This document shows, in pieces, positions 34,593-45,573 of a DNA stretch of 64,000 bases; position 1 is the stretch's first letter; each line of letters starts with the position of its first letter. The stretch is from DASVTU01 sp036387415 (lineage in GTDB: Bacteria; Acidobacteriota; Blastocatellia; Pyrinomonadales; Pyrinomonadaceae). The stretch lies in assembly GCA_036387415.1 (NCBI GenBank), contig DASVTU010000018.1, positions 124,001 through 188,000 of the forward strand, written 5' to 3'. The position numbers and the translations under genes were made by a program. The notes under the pieces were generated by a model that made no database searches, was not told where the DNA came from, and worked only from the letters and a program-made list of their open reading frames with translations.

Positions 34593-37500
34593 TTAGAAGT
34601 TGAACTTCATAGCAAACTGCACTTTGCGCGAAGTGCTGCTGGTCGTGCCGAGTATCTGACCGAAGGAACCGCTCGTCAGCGCGAGATTCGCGTCGGCGAT
34701 GGAGAACGACGGAGTGTTGGTCGCGTTCTGCGCCTCGACGCGAAACTCAAGATTGCGGCTCTCGTCGAAGCGGAAACGTTTTCCGAACGTCAGGTCGATA
34801 TTAAAAATCGGCGGCCCGGTAAAGAAGTTTCGTCCGACGTTGCTGGATTCGCCGGGCGCGGGCACGTAGAACTTCGCGCGTTGCTCGGCGGTAAAGAAAA
34901 CGTTGCGTCCGCTCTCAAGCGTCATCTGTCCCATGTCGGGCGAGCAATCACGGCAACTCGCCGGAGTAAATACGACTTGCGACAAGGTGTTGACGCCTGT
35001 GAAGACTGTGAAGGGACGCCCCGAATACCAACGCAGAATCCCGCCCATCTGGACGCCGCCGAGAAGGAAATCGAGCGGTTTATTCCAGTTGCCGCCAAAG
35101 CGACGGCCACGTCCGAAAGGCAACTCATAAAGCGCGTAGCCTTGCAGGGCGTGCCGACGGTCGAAGTCCGAGCGCGCGTAGTTCAAGTCGCGGTTGCGGA
35201 TGTCGAAGGGCGTGCTGGACGCCGACTGGCCTGCTCTGCCCGTCGTGCCGAGGGCATTGTCGCCGCCCCGATTGGCGACAGCGAAGGCCGGGTCGAACGA
35301 ACGCGTATCTTCGGATTTGGCGAGCGTATAGCTGGCCTGAAAACTAAAGCCGCTTGAGAAGCGTCGGCTGAGTTGGATTTCGAGGGCGTTGTAGCGTGAG
35401 CGGTCGTTGCTGTCAATCACGTTGACTGCGCCAGTGAACTGCGGGTAGGGCTGGAAGTAGAAGCGCCCGAAGCCGTTGGCGTTGATGACCTGTGCGCCGT
35501 TGCTTCGCACGCCCTGTGCAATCAGGAACGCCGCCTGCGCGACCGAACCACTGGCGACGAGATTGCTGGTGGTGGTTCCGTCAGCGAGCCTGACGGTGCC
35601 TGCGACGGATTGCCGACGGAGAAACTGCGAGCCTGTTTCACCCGTGCGGAGACGCGAATCTCCTGCGAGCAGCGCGTTGATGCGCGGGCTATTGCCAGTG
35701 GTTCGCAAGAGTTCAAAGTCGGCGAGGAAGCCGTTGTTGGTGATGTCTACCTGATTGGCGTCGTAACCGCCGAAGAGATGCCTTCCCTGCCGACCGATGT
35801 AGTTGACTTCGAGAACGGTCTTCCAACCGAGTTCGCGTTGGAAACTGGCGGAGTATTGATGCGTGCGCGGGTAGACCAGATTCGGGTCAACGACCGTGAG
35901 CGTCGTGTTGCCGAACGGCGGCGGCTGACGGAATTGCAGCGGCGTGACATCATTGGATGAAAGCACTGGGATGCCCTGACGCAAGAGGCCGCCACCGCGA
36001 CCGAAACTCTCGTTGCTGACGAGGCGCGTCAATCCCGGCGCACTCTGGAAGATGAACGAGGAGAAGACAAAGGTGTTTGTCCGGTCGTAGGCGAGACGGT
36101 AGTTGGCGCGGATGGAAGTTTTGCCCGTGCCGAACGGATCCCAGGCGAAACCGACGGAGGGCGCAAACTGATAGAGCGAATCTTTGTAGAGTTTCCCTTC
36201 GTCGAAGCGAAATGCCTCGGTCGCGGGTTCGCCGACGGCGAGCCGTTGTTCGGGACGCAAGACGATATTGTTCGGCGCGCGTGGCGAGAGACGCATCTCC
36301 CAACGCAGACCGAAGTCGATGGTCAGGTTGGGGCGTATCTTCCAAGTGTCTTGCCCGTAGAAGTCGAATTCGGGGTAGCGCGCGTCGTAGAGAAAGCGCG
36401 TGCGCGGCGGGCCGAAGGTGTTGTCGTCAATCGCCACAAATGCCTGATTAATCGTCCCGACACGACCGAGCAGGTCGTTAATCACGCTATCGAGACGACT
36501 CAAATCCGTGCCGTTGATGCCGGGCAGATTGCTCGTTCCGAACGAGGCCGGAACGGGGTTGGTGCCCGTGCCGAGTCGAATCACTTCGCGGGTCAGTCCG
36601 CCAGCCACCGAACTGCGGTCGTCGATGTGTTTTTGGAAACGGAGGTTGGTGCCGAACTTGATGGTGTGTGCCTCGCGCGCCCAACTCAGGTTATCGACGA
36701 TTTGCGTGGTCGTCACCTTGCGCGCGTTGTTGACCGGCTCCTCAAAGTTCAAGGGGTCGGTCGGGATGTTAAGAATGACGGGGAAATTGATGTTGGGGTC
36801 TGGGTTGTCGAAGCTAAAGGAGAAGCGATTGAAGCCGACGACGAATTCGTTGACGAGATTGGGCGTAATCGTCCAGCGATGATTAACTGCAAGGTTGCGC
36901 GGCTTGCGGAAGGTATCGACGAAGTTTGGAAAACCGGGGAATCTTTGCAGGCCGCCGTTGCCGTTGTCGCCGAACGTGTTTTGCGCGCCCTGTGCCCAAC
37001 GGACGTAGAGCGTGTGGCGGTCGTTGAAGTTGTGGTCAATCTTGGCTGTGAAGTCGTACTGACGTTCGACTTGCGGAGCGACGAAGCCGAAACCTGCGGT
37101 GTTGAGTCCGTCGCCGATGTTGAAATTGTTGGGCAACGGCGTGACGCCGATGATGCGTTGCGTGGTCGGGTCGAGACTGAGACCCTGCGGGTTGTTAAGA
37201 ACGTTGTAGGAGCCAATCGTTAGACCGGGCAGAGGGTTTCCGTTGGCGTCAACGGAAGGGGTCGTCTGCGAAGCGTTACGATTGAGGCCGCCCTGCACGT
37301 AGCGGAAGATGCCGTTGCGCGCCTGCTGTGTATAGACGGTGCGATTGACGAAGAAACTCTGATTCGTGCGGAGCAACTGAAGATTGGTGAAGAAGAACGT
37401 GCGATTCTTGCCGTTCCATGTCGAAGCGCCGCCCTCGCCGAAGCGCGGCAGGATGACGGGGCCACCGACGGAACCGCCGAAGATGTGCTGCACAAACTGC

Positions 37501-38336
37501 GGCCTCTGCACGCGGTTGATGGTGTTGACATACTCGTTGGCGTGGAAACGCGGCGTTTGATAAAACTCAAAGAGCGAGCCGTGAAACTCGTTCGTCCCGG
37601 AACGGGTGACGAGCGTCACCTGCGCGCCGCTGCTTCTGCCGAGTTCGGCGGTAAAGTTGCTGGTGACAACCTGAAACTCCATCAGCGAATCGGGATTCGG
37701 ACGGATGGGCGTGAAGTTCGAGCCGCCCGCCGTTGTGTCGTTGATGTCGATGCCGTCGAGCGTGAAATTGAAGGCGCGGTCGCGTGCGCCGTGGACGTGG
37801 ATGCCGCCGCCCGTATTGGCGTCGGGCGTCACGCCGGGCTGAAAGAGAACGAAGGCGAGTGGATTGCGCCCGCGATTGCCGACGATGGGCAGAGAGACGA
37901 GTGTCTGCTGCTCGACCGTGTTGCCGATATTGCCCGAACTGCTCGTCTGCACCAGTTCCGCCGAGCCGGACACGGTGACAGTCTCCGCGATGTCGCCCGC
38001 ATCAAGCGTCACGTCGATGGTCGCGGGCTGGTTGATGTTGACTGTGTTGCTGTTGGAGACGAATTTCTTGAATCCACTCTTCTCGACGGCGACGGCGTAA
38101 GTGCCGACTTGCACCGAGTCGAACGTGTAGGCTCCGGTGGAGGAGGTCTTGGTCTTGAAATCGACGTTCGTGCCCTCGTTGGTGAGCGTCACGGTCGCGC
38201 CCTCAACCGCCGCACCCGTCGAATCGAGCACAACGCCCGTGACGCGCGATGCGGTGCCCTGCGCCCAGGCCGTCGCGCCGAAACTCAAAAGCAACGCCAG
38301 ACATAGAAGTAGGGGAAATAGTCTCCGTCTTTTCAT
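34593..38336 (-). CDS. TonB-dependent receptor with N-terminal carboxypeptidase-regulatory domain
   Basis: 1247 residues. The ATG at 38336 (AGGAG upstream) starts a signal peptide MKRRRLFPLLLCLALLLSF ending AWAQ. Order: CarboxypepD_reg domain (about 28-110), plug (about 120-240, FNFTLDGIDINDTTAGGSN), then a large barrel ending in the aromatic C-terminus QFAMKFNF. It shares layout with the receptor at 29239 but differs in sequence, so they are paralogues and not a recent duplication. A 42-bp box at 38577-38618, about 240 bases upstream of its start, is shared with the promoter region of the MurNAc kinase operon, the best hint to its regulation. Confidence 0.93.
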   Translation of the reverse strand: MKRRRLFPLLLCLALLLSFGATAWAQGTASRVTGVVLDSTGAAVEGATVTLTNEGTNVDFKTKTSSTGAYTFDSVQVGTYAVAVEKSGFKKFVSNSNTVNINQPATIDVTLDAGDIAETVTVSGSAELVQTSSSGNIGNTVEQQTLVSLPIVGNRGRNPLAFVLFQPGVTPDANTGGGIHVHGARDRAFNFTLDGIDINDTTAGGSNFTPIRPNPDSLMEFQVVTSNFTAELGRSSGAQVTLVTRSGTNEFHGSLFEFYQTPRFHANEYVNTINRVQRPQFVQHIFGGSVGGPVILPRFGEGGASTWNGKNRTFFFTNLQLLRTNQSFFVNRTVYTQQARNGIFRYVQGGLNRNASQTTPSVDANGNPLPGLTIGSYNVLNNPQGLSLDPTTQRIIGVTPLPNNFNIGDGLNTAGFGFVAPQVERQYDFTAKIDHNFNDRHTLYVRWAQGAQNTFGDNGNGGLQRFPGFPNFVDTFRKPRNLAVNHRWTITPNLVNEFVVGFNRFSFSFDNPDPNINFPVILNIPTDPLNFEEPVNNARKVTTTQIVDNLSWAREAHTIKFGTNLRFQKHIDDRSSVAGGLTREVIRLGTGTNPVPASFGTSNLPGINGTDLSRLDSVINDLLGRVGTINQAFVAIDDNTFGPPRTRFLYDARYPEFDFYGQDTWKIRPNLTIDFGLRWEMRLSPRAPNNIVLRPEQRLAVGEPATEAFRFDEGKLYKDSLYQFAPSVGFAWDPFGTGKTSIRANYRLAYDRTNTFVFSSFIFQSAPGLTRLVSNESFGRGGGLLRQGIPVLSSNDVTPLQFRQPPPFGNTTLTVVDPNLVYPRTHQYSASFQRELGWKTVLEVNYIGRQGRHLFGGYDANQVDITNNGFLADFELLRTTGNSPRINALLAGDSRLRTGETGSQFLRRQSVAGTVRLADGTTTSNLVASGSVAQAAFLIAQGVRSNGAQVINANGFGRFYFQPYPQFTGAVNVIDSNDRSRYNALEIQLSRRFSSGFSFQASYTLAKSEDTRSFDPAFAVANRGGDNALGTTGRAGQSASSTPFDIRNRDLNYARSDFDRRHALQGYALYELPFGRGRRFGGNWNKPLDFLLGGVQMGGILRWYSGRPFTVFTGVNTLSQVVFTPASCRDCSPDMGQMTLESGRNVFFTAEQRAKFYVPAPGESSNVGRNFFTGPPIFNIDLTFGKRFRFDESRNLEFRVEAQNATNTPSFSIADANLALTSGSFGQILGTTSSTSRKVQFAMKFNF

Positions 38337-39134
38337 TAGAGGCTCCTGTTCAAAAGTATCAAAGGCAAAGCGGGTCAAAGAGGAAGCGGCGCGAAACGTC
38401 TAGGGCACAGCATGAGCTATACCGCAAATCATCTCACCTTCAGTTCTGTGAACGGTCGCGCAACGAGAGAATGCACGTCACGCACAAGAAGAATTTTCAA
38501 CTTACGTCGATAAAGGATGGTCGAACCGCTTGCTCGAAGTTTTAGAAGCATATCCTATACTTAACAACTTTGTAAGGGAAACTAAAAAATTTTATCGCTC
38601 GAATAACCATCTTTGATAGGACAGACGCCATCGCACGGCGCTTTCGGCGAGCACCCGCGAAGTTTTCCGTTCGCGCCGCCCTCGCTCCGGCAAAAAGATG
38701 CACGGCGAAGACCAGACGCTCGCGGAAGGAATTTTTTCGATTATCAACATGCGACCGGAACGAGTGCGCGTCGGACGTTTCCGGTGAAGAAAAGCGTTAC
38801 TCTCCGGCAGGCAACTTATATTCCAGCAAACCCTGCCGACGCAATCGCCCTAAATCTCGCCAACGGACGCCCCACCAAAACGCCTGCCATCTAAAAATAT
38901 GGATGTCCCGGCTAATTTTTTGGATGCGCCTCGATTCCGTCGTCCATTTCGTTTCGATTTTCTGGCGTGAGTTGAGAGGAAGACGAAGGCGTTCCGGTTC
39001 GGCTTGCGACCTGAGCGCCCTCACCTTCCTCTCAATCATGGGCAAAGTGATTCACGATTCACTGTCGGGTGTCGCTGCTGTAGCTGCGGACATCCTCAAG
39101 AGTTCTCCCCGTTTCGGGGTCTATCTCGTTCGCC
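38337..39134. other. Gene-poor 800-base region
   Basis: No open frame here has a convincing ribosome site or recognisable domain; the longest (38613-38894 plus, 38797-39045 minus) look random. The only supported element is the regulatory box at 38577-38618. AT content is raised near 38540-38620. Confidence 0.5.
38577..38618 (-). promoter_or_regulatory. Putative LysR-regulated promoter box, copy A
   Basis: Matches 52403-52444 at 33 of 42 positions without gaps. Conserved blocks (plus strand) are GGAAACTAAAA, ATTTTAT, ATAACCAT and TTGATA. Read on the minus strand it gives TATCAA, an 18-base spacer and TAAAAT, a plausible -10. The plus-strand block TAACCAT..TTGA contains a T-N11-A LysR-type core. 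The first gene downstream on the minus strand is the TonB receptor. Confidence 0.5.
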
Positions 39135-41507
39135 TCAGCGTTCTCGACGGTCGTGCAGGATAACGATGTCGGCTGACGCGGTTGAGGTGTGTCCGGCGGC
39201 GTCGGTGATGGTAGCGGTGACGCGATAGAGACGACCATCACGGTCGCTACCGTCGCGGCGCGCTTCCACGTCGAGCATCTCAGTCCATGTCGCCGTGTTG
39301 CCGCCGCCGAGGGCGCGCGCAGGAATGCCGAGCGACGTGCCGTATTCGTCTGTGACGACGTAAGAAATGGTGGCGAGACCTGATACGGCGTCTGCGCCCG
39401 TGCCGCCGATTTCGACGGCGACGGTGCGACCGTTGGCCGGCCAGATGGCGGACGGCGTGGCCGAGAGCGTGATGTCGGGCGCGGTCTTGTCAATCTTGAC
39501 GGTGATGCTCTGCGGCGTCTCGACGTTTCCCGCGCGGTCGGTCGAACGGAAATGGACGGTGGTCGTCCCCTCCTGACTGATGACAAAACTGCTGTTGTAG
39601 GCTTGCCACGTCGCGCCGCCGTCGGTCGAGTACTCCGTCGCCGAGACGCCGGAGCAGTTGTCGTTTGCCGTCAGTGTGACGCCGACATCGCTTGTGTGCC
39701 AACCGTTCGCGCCGTCGGGCATGGAAGGCGTGAGCGCGGCGACGGTGGTCGGCGTGGTGTTTTCCACTCCAGCATCGGCGGTCGTGACCACGCCCTCCGC
39801 GACTGTGGCGACGCAAGCATACAGCGTCTCGGAGCCGAGTTCGGCGCGGACGAGATACTGGCCGGGCGCTAAATCGACGCCGCCATAGAAGCCGCCGCCG
39901 TCGGTCGCGGTGGTGCGTGTGGCGTGCGTGTCGAGATTCTCAATCGTCACGGTGGCCGTATCGAGCGGCGTCGAGTCGGCGCGTCGCGCAAAGCCCATCA
40001 GGTGTCCACGCGTCGGCGTGGCCTTCCAAGAGAGCGTCGGAATCTGCGCGGCCTGGCTGAAGATGGGCGTCGGGTTGGCGGCGGTGTCTTCGTAGTTCGT
40101 CAGGCCGTTGACGGATTTGCCCGTCGTCAAACCGGAAGCGAACTCTGCGAACGGACGTGCGGGTGTGTTCTGTCCGGCAGGGAACGAATGCGGGTTGGCG
40201 GCGACGGCGATATTCGAGGTCGCCATCGAGAAATAGATAATGCCGATGCTGCTGTTGCCCGTGCTCGAAGGCGCGAGCGCGCGTCGCGTCTGTCGGATGG
40301 TGCCTTCAACTGAGTTGACGAACGCGCCCTGTCCAATCATGGTCGCACGATTGTACTGATGGTTCTTCGTCCACTCGTTCCACGTGTCGTTTTGAATAAC
40401 TTGCGCGGGCGTGTTTTCGCGTTTGTAGTTCATCGGCATGGCGATGTCGAGGATGCCCTCCTCCGTCCACGCGCGCCAATCCTGATAGACGCGCCAATAG
40501 GCTTCCGCAGAGTTCCACGCCGCCTCGGTCGTCGGGCCGCCGCCGAAGGCAATCAAGGCGGCGGAGATTTTCAACTGCGGCTTGACGGCGACGGCGTTCA
40601 AGTAGACGCGTCGGACGAGATTCGACACTTGATCGCGTCGCCACTGCGACCAGAGCGGGTCGCCTGCCGTGGGCGGCGGCGACCCGACGGCGATGCCGTG
40701 CCGACGTTGAAAGCGTTCGACGCTCGTCTGGTTGTAGCCGATGTTCGTGCCGTTCGCGGGCGTTTGACCCGTTGCGGTGAATTCGGGATAACGAATGCGG
40801 TCGAGATGCAGACCGTCAATCTCGTAATTACGGACGAGATGCATCAGGACATCGACGCTGTAGGCTTCGGCGTCGGGGTGGCCGAAGTCGAGCCAGAAAT
40901 CCGAGCCGAAGCGATGGCCTTGAAAGCCGATGCCGTTGGCAGCGTTGTCGGGCAGGAGCGTGCGCGTCAGCCAGTTGTTCGGGCTTTGGACGATTTGTTG
41001 CGTCGCGGGATTGTAGCCGCCGTGGAGGTTGAAGACGTGGTTAGGGCTGAGGGGGCGTCCGAGCGTCGCGGAGGACGCGAAGTTCGGATTCTTGTTCCAG
41101 ACCGCGCCCATGATAACGAAGGCGTGAACTTCGATGCCGTTGGCGTGTGCTTCCGTAATCATATCCTGAAGCGGGTCGAAGCCCGATGCGATGGGCGTGA
41201 AGTCCGGCGGCGGCTCAAGGGAGTTCAGATACCACGCGTCGCCGCGTCGGCGCACCTGCGCGAAGATGGCGTTGGCGTTGGCGGCCTTCGCATTGTTGAT
41301 GACGTTGACGACATCCGCGTGATTGTTGAGCGTAGTATTGAACGTATCGACCCAGAAGGCTCGATATTCGGTTCGTGTATCCTGCGCGTGCGCCTGTCGC
41401 GCGCCGGACACGGCGACGAGCAGGATGCACAGAGCGAAGATGAAAAGGAGACGCGCAGAGAGTTTCGTCGTCTCACACTGCGACACAAAGAGAGGGCTTG
41501 GAAGCAT
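39135..41507 (-). CDS. Secreted family-10-like glycoside hydrolase (YngK/GHL10 type) with beta-sandwich domains
   Basis: 790 residues. The signal peptide ends QAHAQ. The catalytic-like (beta/alpha)8 domain (about 45-420) has EYRAFWVDTFNTTLNNHADV, IFAQVRRRGDAWY, YEIDGLHLDRIRYP and LDIAMPMNYKRE, hallmarks of the GHL10/DUF187 family (B. subtilis YngK). Asp and Glu residues in HLDRIRYP and WTEEGILD are candidate acids. A carboxypeptidase-regulatory-like domain (about 490-580) follows, then an OmpL47/bacterial Ig-like pair (DNCSGVSATEYSTDGG, then HFRSTDRAGNVE). Activity on cell-wall glycan is inferred from family links and neighbours. The start has AAAGGAG ten bases upstream. Confidence 0.85.
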   Translation of the reverse strand: MLPSPLFVSQCETTKLSARLLFIFALCILLVAVSGARQAHAQDTRTEYRAFWVDTFNTTLNNHADVVNVINNAKAANANAIFAQVRRRGDAWYLNSLEPPPDFTPIASGFDPLQDMITEAHANGIEVHAFVIMGAVWNKNPNFASSATLGRPLSPNHVFNLHGGYNPATQQIVQSPNNWLTRTLLPDNAANGIGFQGHRFGSDFWLDFGHPDAEAYSVDVLMHLVRNYEIDGLHLDRIRYPEFTATGQTPANGTNIGYNQTSVERFQRRHGIAVGSPPPTAGDPLWSQWRRDQVSNLVRRVYLNAVAVKPQLKISAALIAFGGGPTTEAAWNSAEAYWRVYQDWRAWTEEGILDIAMPMNYKRENTPAQVIQNDTWNEWTKNHQYNRATMIGQGAFVNSVEGTIRQTRRALAPSSTGNSSIGIIYFSMATSNIAVAANPHSFPAGQNTPARPFAEFASGLTTGKSVNGLTNYEDTAANPTPIFSQAAQIPTLSWKATPTRGHLMGFARRADSTPLDTATVTIENLDTHATRTTATDGGGFYGGVDLAPGQYLVRAELGSETLYACVATVAEGVVTTADAGVENTTPTTVAALTPSMPDGANGWHTSDVGVTLTANDNCSGVSATEYSTDGGATWQAYNSSFVISQEGTTTVHFRSTDRAGNVETPQSITVKIDKTAPDITLSATPSAIWPANGRTVAVEIGGTGADAVSGLATISYVVTDEYGTSLGIPARALGGGNTATWTEMLDVEARRDGSDRDGRLYRVTATITDAAGHTSTASADIVILHDRRER

Positions 41508-41577
41508 GTGGGTGTAGCTCCTTTGCTGTTTATCTGTCAGGATTGAAGGTTAATGAGAGCGCGTTTGTGATAAACGT

Positions 41578-42462
41578 CTATCTCGTCACGTTGTCGGGAT
41601 AAATCGTGTTCAGCAGTTGTGCGAGACGATAACCCGCGAGCGCGATACGACGGCGCGACACATCTCTGGTGCGCTCGGCGTAGGCGTTGGTCGGCACGGA
41701 ATTTTCCGGCAAGTCATACGCGGCGGTGCGCGCCAAATCGAAACTCTCCTGCGCCCACTTCTCAGGGTCGAGCACGCGCCATTCGGAAGCGAGGTTGTTG
41801 GCCGGATGCGCGGCGACCACCGCTCGCACGTAGGCATCGAAACGGCGACGCGTGTAATCTTCCATCGGACGCGGCGGCGACCAGAAATAGAAAAGACCAC
41901 CCGCCGCATCCCAGTAGGAATGGAGGTTGGTCGCTTCGGGCTGGTTGAGTTTGAACTTGTTGCCGCCCAAATCGCCATCGCGGTTGCCCGCGCTATGACG
42001 CGTCGCGGCATGCAGCGGTTGATGAATATCGCCGACGAGATGCACCATGTAGCCAAGCAACTCGGCATCCTTCTTGTCCGTGCCGGTTCCCTTCTTCAAC
42101 ATCTCGATGACCCACTTGGTACGCGTTATCACGTTGTTATCGGTCAGCTTGATGCTTGGATCGGGCGCGATGCCGTCAAAGAGCGGCGGGTTGACGTAGT
42201 GCCACTGGTCTAAATCGTCGTGCGTCGAATCCGATTTGATGTCGTCCATCCAGACGCTAATGGTTACGCCGTCATACGTTCGACCACAGAAGCGAATCGT
42301 CTTGGTCAGCGCATCGACACGCTCCTTCGCACGCGGGTTTAATCTGTCATAAGCAATCTGCGAAACAACCATGTGCCCCGTGTCGTGCCACGCCAACACA
42401 GACGCCTGCGGCATCAACAACGTCGCAGCAATCAACAAAACTCGCCAAATTTTACGCATCAT
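41578..42462 (-). CDS. Secreted S1/P1-type nuclease
   Basis: 294 residues. After signal cleavage the mature protein would begin with Trp-His (AWHDTGH), the N-terminal tri-zinc ligand of S1/P1 nucleases. Further ligands are visible: DDIKSD, HYVNPP, HLVGDIHQPLHA, DGDLGGN and NLHSYWDAA. All family zinc motifs appear intact, so an active zinc nuclease or 3'-nucleotidase acting outside the inner membrane is likely. AAGGGAAAT precedes the start. It sits between wall-degrading enzymes, which would fit scavenging of DNA or RNA released from lysed cells. Confidence 0.92.
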   Translation of the reverse strand: MMRKIWRVLLIAATLLMPQASVLAWHDTGHMVVSQIAYDRLNPRAKERVDALTKTIRFCGRTYDGVTISVWMDDIKSDSTHDDLDQWHYVNPPLFDGIAPDPSIKLTDNNVITRTKWVIEMLKKGTGTDKKDAELLGYMVHLVGDIHQPLHAATRHSAGNRDGDLGGNKFKLNQPEATNLHSYWDAAGGLFYFWSPPRPMEDYTRRRFDAYVRAVVAAHPANNLASEWRVLDPEKWAQESFDLARTAAYDLPENSVPTNAYAERTRDVSRRRIALAGYRLAQLLNTIYPDNVTR

Positions 42463-42482
42463 ATTTCCCTTTCAAATCAATT

Positions 42483-42660
42483 CACAGGATGGACGATAAA
42501 AGCAGGCGGGATGAACAGATAAGACGAAGGCGATGGGGAAAGGGTTAAAATGGAAAGACAAAAACCAAAGTCTGTTCGGTCGCTTTCCACGTTTCGCCTG
42601 TTAACCTTATCCCTGCTTTTCATCCTGTCTATCCTGCACGTTTTTATCCTGTCCCTCCTG
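42483..42660. repeat. Imperfect palindrome of ACAGGAT and AAAAGCAGG words
   Basis: Complementary word pairs: ACAGGAT 42484-42490 with ATCCTGT 42622-42628 (and 42646-42652), AAAAGCAGG 42498-42506 with 42612-42620, AGGCGA 42528-42533 with TCGCCT 42594-42599, and GGTTAA with TTAACC. It fills the spacer between the NamZ fusion stop and the nuclease start. Confidence 0.6.
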
Positions 42661-42671
42661 TTAAATTTAGG

Positions 42672-45533
<2,862 letters not shown>

Positions 45534-45573
45534 ATCTCTTTTGAACCACCGCCGAGCGACATCTCTCCGGCTT

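Noticed and set aside
36246..37223. 325-codon plus-strand frame opposite the TonB receptor
   Set aside because: Antisense shadow of a well-supported receptor; Val/Asp/Glu-rich composition with no motif.
38613..38894. Possible small gene downstream of the 42-bp box
   Set aside because: It starts inside the box, has no ribosome site, and its translation is not protein-like; the box fits the minus-strand receptor better.
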